NCBI RefSeq assembly: GCF_040819555.1
Contig: NZ_CP161920.1
Location: 2,789,001-2,853,000 of the forward strand
Reading direction: 5' to 3'
From: Nitratireductor sp. GISD-1A_MAKvit
GTDB taxonomy: Bacteria > Pseudomonadota > Alphaproteobacteria > Rhizobiales > Rhizobiaceae
Length of the DNA stretch: 64,000 nt
Below are positions 1 through 8,626 of the stretch, piece by piece (the stretch's first letter is position 1; every line of letters starts with the position of its first letter). A program made the position numbers and the translations under genes. A model generated the notes under the pieces. That model saw only the letters and a list, made by a program, of their open reading frames with translations. It made no database searches and was not told where the DNA came from.

Positions 1-569
1 CAGAGCGCGACCGGCTTCTGCCCACGGGCGACGTGACCGAGGGTGACGTCCTTCTGGGCCTCGCCTCCTCCGGTGTTCATTCCAACGGGTTTTCGCTCGT
101 ACGCCGCATCGTCTCCGATGCCGGTCTTGGCTGGGATGACAAGGCGCCGTTCGCGGCGGGCAAGACGTTGGGCGAAGCGCTGCTTGAGCCCACCCGCATC
201 TACGTCAAACCGGTCCTTGAAACGCTGAAGGCCGCCTGGGGGATCAAGGCGCTGGCCCATATCACCGGCGGCGGCTTCCCGGAAAATCTGCCACGCGTTC
301 TCCCCGATCATCTGGCTGCCGAGATCGACCTCGATGCCATCGATGTTCCTCAGGTCTTTTCGTGGCTCGCCAGAACGGGCGGGGTGGCCGAAAACGAGAT
401 GCTCTCCACCTTCAATTGCGGCATCGGCATGGTTGTGGCTGTTGCCGGCGATGAAGCGGCGCAGATCGCAGCACTCCTCCAGCAGGCGGGCGAGCATGTC
501 ACCATGCTTGGCCAGATCGTTCCGCGTCAGGCAGCCGGCGTCACCTATCGCGGTTCTCTCGGCCTATGA
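1..569 (+). CDS. purM: Phosphoribosylformylglycinamidine cyclo-ligase, 3' part
   Basis: AIR synthetase makes 5-aminoimidazole ribotide from FGAM and ATP, the fifth step of purine synthesis in the cytoplasm. Only the C-terminal ~189 residues are in the window; the reading frame is open from the first base, so the start lies upstream. The stretch [17 protein letters not shown] and the glycine-rich [15 protein letters not shown] are typical of the PurM C-terminal domain. The stop overlaps the purN start by four bases (ATGA), so the two are probably translationally coupled. The identity is clear; only the missing N-terminus is unseen. Confidence 0.95.
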   Translation, partial: ERDRLLPTGDVTEGDVLLGLASSGVHSNGFSLVRRIVSDAGLGWDDKAPFAAGKTLGEALLEPTRIYVKPVLETLKAAWGIKALAHITGGGFPENLPRVLPDHLAAEIDLDAIDVPQVFSWLARTGGVAENEMLSTFNCGIGMVVAVAGDEAAQIAALLQQAGEHVTMLGQIVPRQAAGVTYRGSLGL

Positions 570-1241
570 CGCGGCGAACACGCAAAAGGGTTGCGATCCT
601 GATTTCCGGGCGGGGCTCCAACATGGCCTCGCTCATCGCCGCCGCCATCGACCCGTCGTTTCCCGCCGAAATTGTAGGCGTGATCTCAAACCGCTCCGAC
701 GCGCGTGGGCTTGAGGTCGCCGCCACACACAGCATTCCCACCAGAGTGGTCTCATCGCGCGATTATGACGGGCGCGAAGCGCATGATGCAGCCATCCACG
801 CCGAACTCGTGGAACTGAAGGCCGAGATCGTCTGTCTGGCGGGCTATATGCGCCTTCTTTCTCCCGATTTCGTGAAAAAATGGAAAGGCCGGATGATCAA
901 CATCCACCCGGCTCTTTTGCCAAGCTTTCGCGGGCTCGATACCCATGCCCGTGCGCTGGCCAACGGCGTGCGTGTTCACGGATGCACCGTTCATTTCGTC
1001 ACGCCCGAGATGGACGAAGGTCCGATCATCGCTCAGGGCCGCCGTTCCCGTTCTCACCGACGATACGGAAGAAACGCTCGGCGAGCGGGTTCTCAGGGTC
1101 GAGCATCGGCTCTATCCCCTGGCGCTCCGCCTTCTTGCGGATGGCCGTGTGCGCATGTCCGATGGCGTCGCCGTCTTTTCCGGCGTCGAGGACGAACACC
1201 GCGACATCGCGATCGTTTCTCCCGGTGAACGCCGCGATTGA
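566..1241 (+). CDS. purN: Phosphoribosylglycinamide formyltransferase, frameshifted
   Basis: GAR transformylase adds a formyl group from 10-formyl-THF to GAR (purine step 3). The N-terminal motif [16 protein letters not shown], the active-site block [14 protein letters not shown] and the MDEGPIIAQ segment are all present. After Gln157 the frame breaks: the sequence reads CAGGGCCGCC where CAG GCC GCC would continue into [18 protein letters not shown] and [18 protein letters not shown] in the next frame, ending at 1241. Removing one G of 1036-1038 gives a normal 224-residue PurN. As read, the frame runs to a missense tail ending at 1228. This is probably a sequence error, since both halves are well conserved. 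Confidence 0.93.
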
Positions 1242-1270
1242 GGAAGACCCGTCACATCCCCTCTCACTGT

Positions 1271-1305
1271 CGTCATCCTCGGACCTGATCCGAGGATCCA
1301 TGCCG
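1271..1305 (+). repeat. Palindromic repeat copy 1
   Basis: The copy starts GTCATCC and ends GGATCCATG. A perfect 9-bp stem, ATCCTCGGA with TCCGAGGAT (1275-1283 with 1289-1297), encloses the loop CCTGA. It belongs to the same family as the five other copies in this gap. Confidence 0.8.
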
Positions 1306-1381
1306 CAACGCCGGGGATAAACTCCGGCCTTCAAGAAACTGCCCACTTTTTCTCCCGCGCACCCCGTCACCCCCGCAACGG

Positions 1382-1414
1382 CATGGATCCTATGGTCAAG
1401 CCATAGGATGACGA
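1382..1414 (-). repeat. Palindromic repeat copy 2 (inverted)
   Basis: Read on the minus strand this has the same flanks as copy 1, but the stem is ATCCTATGG with CCATAGGAT (1387-1395 with 1401-1409). Both arms have changed together relative to copy 1, so pairing is kept. Confidence 0.8.
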
Positions 1415-1499
1415 CGCCAATGCAGCGCGTTTCCCATTCACTATTCACCATTTACCATTCACTCCTTTTCCCCCACCCCCAAGACCTCCGCTACACTCG

Positions 1500-1720
1500 C
1501 CCCATCACCCCTGTCGGGAACCGGGTCCGGAGCCGGGGATCAGGAGGGGCGACGGCAGCCTCCCCCTCGGGTTCGGTGACCCGAGGCCTGTGAGGGCCCG
1601 CGAAAGGCCGGCGGCCGGCATCATGTCGGTTGCGGAAAAGCCGCTAGGGCAAAGTTTGCCCGAGTGACCGGTCGGCAGTCGGGACAGCGGCCGGCGGGGC
1701 GCGCTTTTCGCGCCACTTAT
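1500..1720. other. GC-rich stretch with several stem-loops, possible structured RNA
   Basis: Three clear hairpins are visible: CCTCGGGT/ACCCGAGG with a 6-nt loop (1565-1586), GGGCAA/TTGCCC (1647-1661) and GGCGCG/CGCGCC (1698-1714). A CCCTGTC near 1508 could pair with GACAG near 1685 and close the structure. I do not recognise it as RNase P, SRP, tmRNA, 6S or a known riboswitch. It may be an untranslated RNA or just another dispersed repeat. Confidence 0.3.
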
Positions 1721-1836
1721 TTCCCAACAGAGAGGCACGAAAAACGCGCCCCGTTTCCCGAACGATCCAGACCCCGGCGGCACCCCCGCGCGGCAACGAT
1801 GGAGCCTGCCCAACAATGCCCGCGCCACACCATCCC

Positions 1837-1892
1837 GTCATCCCGGGCTTGACCCGGGACCCATTGGCAGAGCGTGCAGGAACACGGCCCGG
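1837..1892 (+). repeat. Palindromic repeat copy 3 (long form)
   Basis: GTCATCC is followed by a CCCGGG/CCCGGG stem around CTTGA, then ACCCATTG and an extension GCAGAGCGTGCAGG ending in CGGCCCGG. The extension is shared with copies 4 and 6. Confidence 0.85.
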
Positions 1893-1940
1893 TCCTCGCC
1901 CATGCTCCGTTTGAAGAATGCGCACCAACACCAAACGCCC

Positions 1941-1966
1941 CCTTCTCCCCGCGAGCGGGGAGAAGG
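1941..1966. repeat. Inverted repeat with perfect 12-bp arms
   Basis: CCTTCTCCCCGC is followed by GA and then its exact complement GCGGGGAGAAGG, with GTGAGGATGAGGGGC downstream. This matches my recollection of a dispersed rhizobial repeat (ends CCCTTCTCCCC and GGGGAGAAGG). No T-run follows, so it is not a typical terminator. Confidence 0.7.
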
Positions 1967-2030
1967 TGAGGATGAGGGGCGAGCGCCGTCAGTGGCCATG
2001 ATGACAAAGGTGAAACGCTCACCCCACCCC

Positions 2031-2086
2031 GTCATCCCGGACTTGACCCGGGACCCATTGGCAGAGCGTGCAGGGGCCCGGCCCGG
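2031..2086 (+). repeat. Palindromic repeat copy 4 (long form)
   Basis: Nearly identical to copy 3: GTCATCCCGGACTTGACC, GGGACCCATTG and the same GCAGAGCGTGCAGG extension. Differences are a few single bases. Confidence 0.85.
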
Positions 2087-2139
2087 TTTTCACCCCGGCA
2101 CCACCCGCCGCACCCTCTCCTTACACCGGGCACGCCTCT

Positions 2140-2178
2140 CAATGGGTCCCGGCTCTCGCTTCGCTCGGCCGGGATGAC
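2140..2178 (-). repeat. Palindromic repeat copy 5 (inverted)
   Basis: On the minus strand it reads GTCATCCCGGC, a longer loop containing GAGCGAAGCGAGA, then GCCGGGACCCATTG. The flanks match the other copies while the loop is different and itself self-complementary. Confidence 0.75.
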
Positions 2179-2203
2179 GAGGGTGGATAGGTCACGCCAC
2201 ACC

Positions 2204-2266
2204 GTCATCCCGGAAGCCGCAGGCTATCCGGGACCCATTGGAAGAGCGTGCAGGAGCACGGCCCGG
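2204..2266 (+). repeat. Palindromic repeat copy 6 (long form, variant loop)
   Basis: GTCATCCCGG, then AAGCCGCAGGCT in place of the usual CTTGA loop, then ATCCGGGACCCATTG and the long extension. It ends four bases before the stop codon of the convergent oxidoreductase gene. Confidence 0.8.
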
Positions 2267-2269
2267 TGC

Positions 2270-4373
2270 TTACAAAGCGCGCACCCAGACCTTCGTGTCA
2301 TGGAAGGCCGCGCCGCCATAGGGCGCGATGGAATCGGCACCCGTCAAAACATTGATGCCCTCGCCGCGCTCATGCGCGCTGTTCGGCCAGATGCCTTCGG
2401 CAATCACCACGCCGCGCCGCACTCCGTCGAAGAGCTTCACATGCAGAACCACCTCGCCACGCTGATTGCCGATTTCCACGCGATCGCCCACCTGCAGCCC
2501 AAGCTCCGCCGCATCATCCGGATGCAACATCAGTTCGGGCCGACCTTCCCGTTTCACCGAGCCCGGTGTCTCCGTAAAACTCGAATTGAGGAAAGTACGC
2601 GCCGGCGAGGTCGCCAGCCGGTAGGGATGCTCCGGATCCGCCACTTCGATGAAGTCCATGTGGTCGGGAAATTCCGGCATGCGTGCGTGCGGACCCTGCA
2701 GCCCGATGGAGGCCGGCGGACGGTTCGGCGCAGGCGTTCCCGTCCAGTCCGGGCGGAAACGGTATTTGCCGTCCGGATGACCGAAACCGCCGACGAAATG
2801 GGCGGTATCGAAATCCGGCTGCACATCGGCCCAGCGATCGGCCCTGAAGCTTTCGAACGTTCCAAGCCCTCGCTTCTTGAGCATGAATTCGACATGCTCG
2901 CGCGCCGTGAGACCGAAGCCCGGCTGGTCAGCGACGCCAAGACGTTTGGCAAGCTCCTCGATCACGAAAAGGTTTTCCCGCGCCGCGCCGGGCGCATCCA
3001 CCAGTTTGGGGCCAAGAATGATGTGCTGGTGACCGCCACCGCGATAAATGTCGTCATGTTCCAAAAACATCGTCGCCGGCAGAACCACATCGGCAAGCTT
3101 GGCCGTGTCGGTCATGAACTGCTCATGCACGCAGGTGAAAAGGTCCTCGCGCAAAAAGCCTTTTTTCACCAGCCGCTGTTCCGGGGCGATGTTGGCAGGA
3201 TTGGTGTTCTGGATCAAAAGGGGCCGTGACGGGTGGGCCCCCATGCAGGGCCTCCGCATCGTTGGTCAGGACGCGCCCGATCTGCGCCTGATCGAGCGAA
3301 CGGATGGACGGATCCCGCAGCGCACTGCCCTCGATCTGCGACTTGTCGAGGCGGAAGATGCCGGAATTGGAGTGAAACGCCCCTCCGCCCTCATATTGCC
3401 AGCAGCCGGTGACGGCGGCGATGGAAAGGGCGGCATGCATGTTCACAACGCCATTGCGATTGCGCGTGAAACCATAGCCCAGCCGGAAAAAGGTGCGCTT
3501 GGTCTCGCCCACCAGTCTCGCAAAACTCTCAATTTCCTCAACCGAAAGGCCCGTGATGGCGGACGCCCATTGGGGCGTGCGGGTCTTGAGATGCGCCTCG
3601 AGCCCCCGGGGATCGTCCGTATACTTGTCGAGAAACGCCCAGTCGGCCAGACCATCGCGGAAAAGGACATGCATGACCGCGCAGGCAAGGGCCGCGTCCG
3701 TGCCCGGCTTCAAAACGAGGCCGAGATCGGCCTGTTTCATTGTCGCATTGTCATAGACATCGATGACGACGATCTTCGCGCCGCGCTCCTTGCGCGCCCT
3801 GATCGCGTGGGTCATCACATTGACCTGGGTCGCAACGGCATTGGTGCCCCAGATCACCACGCAGTCGGACTTTGCCATCTCGCGTGGATCGGGCCCGCGC
3901 AGATCGCCCGTTCCCATGACGAATCCGGTCCAGGCGGCATTGGTGCAGACCGTGCCGAAAAAGCCGGAATAGCGCTTGGCGTGGCGCAGTCGATCGATGG
4001 AATCGCGCTGCACCAGCCCCATGGTTCCGGCATAATAATAGGGCCAGACCGTCTCCGTCCCGTATTTTTCCTCCGCTTTCAGGAAGGCTTCTGCGACGCG
4101 GTCGAGCGCGGCTTCCCAGCTCGCCTCCTTCCACTGCCCCTCACCTTTCGCTCCGGAACGGACCAGCGGCTTAAGCAGGCGGTCGGGGTGGTTGATGCGT
4201 TCCGCATAGCGGGCAACCTTGGCGCAGATCACACCGGCGGTGTAGCTGTTTTCCTTGGCGCCATGAACGCGGCCGATGCGACCGTCCTTCACCTCGACAT
4301 CGAGCGCACAGGTCGATGGACAGTCATGCGGACAGGCCGAATGGCCGATATGGATGTTTGCGTGTGTGTTCAT
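2270..4373 (-). CDS. Molybdopterin-dependent oxidoreductase, frameshifted
   Basis: A cytoplasmic (no Tat signal) molybdopterin-guanine-dinucleotide enzyme of the formate dehydrogenase/DMSO reductase superfamily. The N-terminus carries the 4Fe-4S cysteines in SACPHDCPSTCALDV plus a later GVICAK. The C-terminal third (PDDAAELGLQVGDRVEI) is the Mo-cofactor dinucleotide-binding domain. The frame breaks inside GGPPVTA: on the coding strand ACGGCCCCTTTTG should be ACGGCCCTTTTG, giving VTALLIQNTNPANIAP in the other frame. Removing one base at 3220-3223 gives ~700 residues, normal for the family. The substrate cannot be told. It is divergent from rlmJ. Confidence 0.9.
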
Positions 4374-4457
4374 GGCGAGAACACTAGCGATTTTCTGTGC
4401 GGACGCGTAGAGGCAATCAGCAGAAATTCAGATACAGGCATCATCGAAGCGGGAACC

Positions 4458-5306
4458 ATGAATTATCGCCACGCCTATCATGCCGGAAACTTTGCCGATG
4501 TGGTCAAGCATGCCATTCTGGCCCGCATCGTCGAATATCTGAAGCGCAAGGATAAGGCTTTCCGTGTCATCGACACCCATGCGGGCATCGGACTTTACGA
4601 CCTGACTTCGGAAGAAGCGCAGAAAACCGGTGAATGGCGCGACGGAATCGGCCGTCTGGTCGAGACTTCCCTCGATGAGAAAACATCAAGACTTTTGAAT
4701 CCCTTGCTGGAAGCGGTTCACAAAGAGAATCAGGGTCCGGGCATCCAGCATTATCCGGGATCACCCCGCCTCGCCCGCCATCTTCTGCGCAAGCAGGATC
4801 GCCTGACAGCCATAGAACTGCACCCACAGGATGCCGCGCGGTTGAAAGAAATTTTCGCCGGCGATTTCCAGACACGGGTCATCGAACTCGATGGCTGGCT
4901 GGCGCTGGGCGCGCATCTGCCGCCGAAGGAAAAGCGCGGACTGGTGCTGATCGACCCGCCCTTCGAAGAGGAAGACGAATTCGGACGGATTGTCACGAAG
5001 CTCGAAAAGGCACACCGTCGCTGGCCGGGCGGCATCTATGCGGTCTGGTATCCGATCAAGAACCATGACGCGGTTCAGGCTTTCCGCAGACGCCTTGCCG
5101 AAAGCAGCATTGCCGATGTGATCGACATCCGTCTCGAATTGCGCGCGCCCTCCAGTGAACAGCGCCTCGACGGGACCGGCATGATCGTGGTCAATCCACC
5201 TTTCGTGCTGCGCGAGGAGATGGAAACGCTGCTTCCGGTTCTTGCCGGCGTTCTCGGCGAAGAGGGCATGGGGCGCTGGGCACTCGAAAGGCTTACGGCA
5301 GAATAG
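4458..5306 (+). CDS. rlmJ: 23S rRNA (adenine-2030-N6)-methyltransferase RlmJ
   Basis: A SAM-dependent enzyme that methylates A2030 of 23S rRNA. The 282-residue protein begins MNYRHAYHAGNFADVVKHAI, a near-invariant RlmJ N-terminus, and has the DPPF catalytic motif in LIDPPFEEEDEF at about residue 170. The frame is open far upstream (antisense to the oxidoreductase), but the family start is the ATG at 4458. Length fits the family (about 280). The gene stands alone; the 84-base gap to the divergent oxidoreductase must hold both promoters. Confidence 0.94.
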   Translation: MNYRHAYHAGNFADVVKHAILARIVEYLKRKDKAFRVIDTHAGIGLYDLTSEEAQKTGEWRDGIGRLVETSLDEKTSRLLNPLLEAVHKENQGPGIQHYPGSPRLARHLLRKQDRLTAIELHPQDAARLKEIFAGDFQTRVIELDGWLALGAHLPPKEKRGLVLIDPPFEEEDEFGRIVTKLEKAHRRWPGGIYAVWYPIKNHDAVQAFRRRLAESSIADVIDIRLELRAPSSEQRLDGTGMIVVNPPFVLREEMETLLPVLAGVLGEEGMGRWALERLTAE

Positions 5307-5385
5307 CATGGCCGTGCTTGACCCAAACCGCGCACTGGCGCAAAACTTCAACCCACCGCACCGCAACAATCCGGGAGACAGACCT

Positions 5386-5805
5386 ATGGCGCGCTTTTTG
5401 GCTCTTGCAGCCGGCCTCACCGCATCATTCCTTTCGATGCAGGCGCAAGCGGCCGATCCGGTCATGGGCGCTTATGGCGATGTCTGCGCGGATGCGCGCG
5501 TTCATTCGACCATCCAGAAGCGTTTCCGGCATCAGGTCACCCATGTGCCGAACTTGGCCGACGTCGACATCGTCGATTTCTACGGATCCTACCAGACCCG
5601 CTACAGCCCGTCTTCCCATGACAGCCCGATCGAGCGGCGCTATTGCCGCGCCACGGCGCGCCTGTCCGATGGGCGTGACCGCACGATCTGGTATCTGATC
5701 GAATACGGTCAGGGCTTTGCCGGCCTCGGCAACAATGTGGAGTTCTGCGTTTCCGGCTTCGACCGCTGGAACGTCTATGACGGCCACTGCCGCGTGCTGC
5801 GGTAG
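5386..5805 (+). CDS. Small secreted protein of unknown function
   Basis: I do not recognise the family. The 139-residue product starts with a signal peptide (MARFLALAAGLTASFLSMQA, cleavage likely at AQA-ADP). The mature part has four cysteines (in GDVCADAR, RRYCRA, EFCVSG and GHCRVL), enough for two disulfides, suiting a periplasmic protein. The aromatic DFYGSYQTRYSP segment is also notable. I chose ATG 5386, preceded by GGGAGACAG, over the longer open frame because it begins the signal peptide. It is followed by another exported protein 23 bases later, possibly co-transcribed. Confidence 0.8.
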   Translation: MARFLALAAGLTASFLSMQAQAADPVMGAYGDVCADARVHSTIQKRFRHQVTHVPNLADVDIVDFYGSYQTRYSPSSHDSPIERRYCRATARLSDGRDRTIWYLIEYGQGFAGLGNNVEFCVSGFDRWNVYDGHCRVLR

Positions 5806-5828
5806 AAGATACGAATTCGGGGCAAATA

Positions 5829-6497
5829 ATGTGTTTGGCAAAGCGGCTTTGTGCCGCCCTTCTGGCGTGTCTTGCGGCATCTCCTCTCCCGGCGTTTGCC
5901 GGAAAACGCGGCGCACCGGCGGGTGAGTTCGATTTCTATGTGCTGTCTCTCAGCTGGTCGCCCAGCTACTGCGCCGCCGAAGGCGCGGAAGCAAACCGGC
6001 AGCAATGCGGGCGCGAGCGGCCCTATGCCTTCGTGGTTCACGGGCTGTGGCCGCAATATGAGAAGAGCTACCCGGAATATTGCCGCTCGAAGCGCCCGCA
6101 GCGCGTGCCCGATGCGCTGGTGGACCAATACCGCGACATCATGCCTTCAGCCGGCCTGATGGGCCACCAATGGCGCAAGCACGGCATGTGCACGGGATTT
6201 GCGCAGAAGGACTATTTCGCTCTTTCCCGCAAGGCGCGTGAACGCGTGGAGACCCCGGCCGAGTTTCGGAGGCTGACCAAACCGGAGATGGTTTCGCCAG
6301 AACACGTCGAAGAGGCTTTCCTGGAGGCCAATCCGGACCTGCCGAAAGACGCCATCGCCGTCACCTGCGACAAACGCTATCTGCGTGAGGTGCGCATTTG
6401 CATGACAAAGGATCTGGAGTTCCGGTCCTGCAAGGCGGTCGACCGAAAGGATTGCCGGCGCGAACGGGTTCTCATGCCACCGGCCAGAGGCGGATAA
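5829..6497 (+). CDS. Ribonuclease T2 family protein (RNase I-like)
   Basis: A predicted periplasmic acid-type RNase that cleaves RNA through 2',3'-cyclic phosphates. The 222-residue protein has a signal peptide (to about PAFAG), the first catalytic block FVVHGLWPQ (residues ~68-76) and the second block GHQWRKHGMCTG (~115-126). The two active-site histidines are present. In the second block the usual Glu (HEW.KHG) is Gln here. Eight or more cysteines suit a disulfide-rich export product. A rho-independent terminator follows directly. The function is well supported; the effect of the Glu-to-Gln change is unknown. Confidence 0.9.
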   Translation: MCLAKRLCAALLACLAASPLPAFAGKRGAPAGEFDFYVLSLSWSPSYCAAEGAEANRQQCGRERPYAFVVHGLWPQYEKSYPEYCRSKRPQRVPDALVDQYRDIMPSAGLMGHQWRKHGMCTGFAQKDYFALSRKARERVETPAEFRRLTKPEMVSPEHVEEAFLEANPDLPKDAIAVTCDKRYLREVRICMTKDLEFRSCKAVDRKDCRRERVLMPPARGG

Positions 6498-6499
6498 AG

Positions 6500-6529
6500 A
6501 AAAAGCCGGACACGGGGCCCGGCTTTTCC
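6500..6529 (+). terminator. Terminator after RNase T2 gene
   Basis: AAAAGCCGG pairs with CCGGCTTTT around ACACGGGGC, starting three bases after the stop. The symmetric A/T flanks could let it act on both strands, which fits the convergent Omp gene ending at 6550. Confidence 0.8.
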
Positions 6530-6549
6530 GTTTCAGTCTGTCGTTTCGA

Positions 6550-7221
6550 TCAGAACTGCATACCAAGGCCGAACATGACCTTGTTGGAGCTGTCGCTGAC
6601 GTCCTGCGCACCACTACCGGTGTTGAACGTTTCATCACCGAACTTGGTGTAGCGATACTCGACGCGACCGAAAACCTTGTCGGTCAGCTTGGCATCAACG
6701 CCAGCACCGGCCGTCCAGCCGAGCATGGTGTTGGTGTCGGAACCGGCAGCGTCGGTGAGCTTCAGACGCTGAGCCGCGCCACCGGCCGTACCGTAGATGA
6801 GGATGTTGTCGGTTGCGGCAACACCCATGCGGGCGCGCAGCGTACCGTCAATGCCGTGCTTGGATTCGACACCGGCATTGGTGCCCTTCATGGCATTGTA
6901 ACCGACATCGCCTTCAACACCGTAGACAAAGCTGCCGGACTGCCAGTTCCAGCCGGCAAAACCGTTGCCGACGAAACCGTCCGTGTCGATGTCATTGCCC
7001 GGGGCCGGCTGATTGGCGGCGGTTTCACCAGAGAAACCGTAGCCCAGCGCGATACCGGCATAGCCACCTTCCCAATTGTTGATCGGGGTGGAAATCACCG
7101 GAGCGGCAGGCGGTGCGGGCGGCTGCTCCATCACTGCATCAGCTGCCTGGGCGGACCCGGCTGCTGCAACAAATCCAACGGCTGCGGCCGCAGACAGAAT
7201 TACATTCTTATGGGCTTTCAT
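6550..7221 (-). CDS. Outer-membrane beta-barrel protein, Omp25/Omp31 family
   Basis: An 8-strand barrel of the rhizobial/Brucella Omp25-Omp31 family, 223 residues. It has a signal peptide ending SAQA-ADAV, a short proline-rich linker (MEQPPAPPAAPV), the family entry motif NNWEGGYAGIALGYGF, the GVEGDVGYN segment, and a C-terminal Phe (GLGMQF) as needed for BAM insertion. A strong AAGGAG ribosome site sits about 10 bases before the ATG. These proteins are usually abundant structural proteins. It is transcribed alone from the ~300-base gap shared with the divergent antiporter. Confidence 0.9.
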   Translation of the reverse strand: MKAHKNVILSAAAAVGFVAAAGSAQAADAVMEQPPAPPAAPVISTPINNWEGGYAGIALGYGFSGETAANQPAPGNDIDTDGFVGNGFAGWNWQSGSFVYGVEGDVGYNAMKGTNAGVESKHGIDGTLRARMGVAATDNILIYGTAGGAAQRLKLTDAAGSDTNTMLGWTAGAGVDAKLTDKVFGRVEYRYTKFGDETFNTGSGAQDVSDSSNKVMFGLGMQF

Positions 7222-7518
7222 GGTCCATACTCCTTAAGCCACTAGCATTCCATTAGCTGTGGGTGCCCCTCTTGGCATCATGCCCTTCAAACGCACCACG
7301 CAGGCGAAACCGACCTCTTGGGAGGAAGCGGTCCGATTTCGCATGAGACCTATCTGGGCGCGAAATGAGGCCGAACGTGCCCGAAAAATGGGTCATTCAG
7401 GGGCGCCAATGAGGCGGAAAATTGACGTTGCAGATTCGCAACAATTGCGACCTTGGCCTTGGAGAGAGAAGCGAAACACCTATATTCGTCCCGCCTGATC
7501 AACCCCAAGAGGATATCG
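7222..7518. promoter_or_regulatory. Divergent intergenic region, omp and antiporter
   Basis: This 297-base gap must carry promoters for the omp gene (minus) and the antiporter gene (plus). The omp ribosome site is clear (AAGGAG on the minus strand near 7231). I see no confident -35/-10 pair or operator, and no gene. Confidence 0.4.
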
Positions 7519-8460
7519 ATGTTCACAAGCCTGCTCATCCTTGCTGCCGGTGTTTCCCTTCTGGTTCTGGCCGGCGAAATTTTCGTCAAGGGAGCGGTTG
7601 GTCTCGCGGAAAATCTGGGAGTATCGCCACTTATTATCGGCCTGACCGTCGTTGCGTTCGGAACATCGGCTCCAGAGCTGGTCACGTCCATAAAGGCAGC
7701 GCTGTCCGGGGCGCCGGGACTGGCCGTGGGCAATGTGGTTGGTTCGAACATCGCCAATGTCCTTCTGGTCCTCGGCCTGCCGGCGCTCATTTACCCCATT
7801 GTTGCGAACGGCCAGGGTCTGCGCCGCAATCTTGTCGCCATGCTCGTTTCCACCGCAATCTTCATGTGGATGCTGACAGGTGGCGTGCTCACCCGGTTCG
7901 AAGGAGCGATCCTTTTCGCTGGTCTTTGTGCCTTCATCGCATGGCAGGCCCGCGACGCAATTCAGGGCAAGGTTTCGGCCGATCACGACTTCCACGAGGA
8001 TGTCGGCGATACTCCGCATGACCGCAGAAGGATCGCGCTTTTTCTGATAGCCGGTGTGATCGGATTGCCGATTGCAGCACATCTGACGGTGACGGGTGCG
8101 GTACGGATCGCCGAAAGTTTTGGAGTGAGCGATGCGGTGATCGGCCTGACCGTTGTGGCCATCGGCACTTCGCTTCCCGAACTCGCGACAAGCCTTGCAG
8201 CTGCCCTCAAACGCCATTCGACCGTGGCATTGGGCAACATCGTTGGCTCGAACATATTCAACATCGCCTGCATCATGGGCCTGACTGCGTTGATCACACC
8301 GATTGCGGTCGATCCCCGCATTGTCTCGGTCGACATGTGGGTGATGCTGGGTGCGGCAATGGTTCTGGCTCTTCTCGGATTCCTTCGGATCGTATCCGGC
8401 AAGATCATGGGTGGCGCAATGCTCGCGGGGTTTGCTGGCTACGTAGCAGCGGTTTTCTGA
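7519..8460 (+). CDS. Calcium/sodium antiporter-type membrane exchanger (YrbG family)
   Basis: An inner-membrane cation exchanger of the CaCA family. The 313-residue protein shows the two inverted alpha-repeats of the family: GLTVVAFGTSAPELVTSI with GNVVGSNIANVLLVLG in the first half (residues ~40-90), and GLTVVAIGTSLPELATS with GNIVGSNIFNIACIMG in the second (~210-265). About ten hydrophobic helices flank an acidic, histidine-containing cytoplasmic loop (HDFHEDVGDTPHDRR). ATG 7519 starts directly with the first helix and was chosen over the longer open frame. The ion actually carried cannot be read from sequence. Confidence 0.88.
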   Translation: MFTSLLILAAGVSLLVLAGEIFVKGAVGLAENLGVSPLIIGLTVVAFGTSAPELVTSIKAALSGAPGLAVGNVVGSNIANVLLVLGLPALIYPIVANGQGLRRNLVAMLVSTAIFMWMLTGGVLTRFEGAILFAGLCAFIAWQARDAIQGKVSADHDFHEDVGDTPHDRRRIALFLIAGVIGLPIAAHLTVTGAVRIAESFGVSDAVIGLTVVAIGTSLPELATSLAAALKRHSTVALGNIVGSNIFNIACIMGLTALITPIAVDPRIVSVDMWVMLGAAMVLALLGFLRIVSGKIMGGAMLAGFAGYVAAVF

Positions 8461-8626
8461 TGCAACGGGAGGACACGGCACGGCGTCCACCAGCCGCGTG
8501 TCAGGAATGAACGATCCTGCGCTGCATGGACTTGGACCCGCCTGATATTGGGCTTAAACAGCATCGTGGAGTTCGATGACTCATGTCGTCGCGATTCGCA
8601 GCTGGGTGAAACAAGGCAGGCGTGAC

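Larger units (their letters stand above)
1242..2269. other. Non-coding, repeat-rich intergenic kilobase
   Basis: No convincing gene lies between purN and the convergent molybdopterin oxidoreductase. The open frames here lack coding character. The region holds six copies of one palindromic repeat (listed separately), a second 12-bp-arm inverted repeat, a degenerate ATTCAC/ATTTACC short repeat at about 1435-1463, and a GC-rich stretch at 1500-1720 with several hairpins. It looks like a site where dispersed chromosomal repeats have accumulated. Confidence 0.75.

Noticed and set aside
1500..1720. Known RNA families (RNase P, SRP, tmRNA, cobalamin riboswitch)
   Set aside because: The key conserved motifs of each were looked for on both strands and not found.
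1505..1828. Minus-strand 107-residue open frame
   Set aside because: It crosses hairpins and repeats, has no ribosome site or known motif, and looks like a repeat-derived artefact.
2174..3229. Long plus-strand open frame
   Set aside because: It is antisense to the molybdopterin oxidoreductase and its product has no recognisable motif; it is a GC-rich shadow frame.
3048..4457. N-terminal extension of rlmJ
   Set aside because: The open frame before 4458 lies antisense to the oxidoreductase; the conserved RlmJ start is at 4458.
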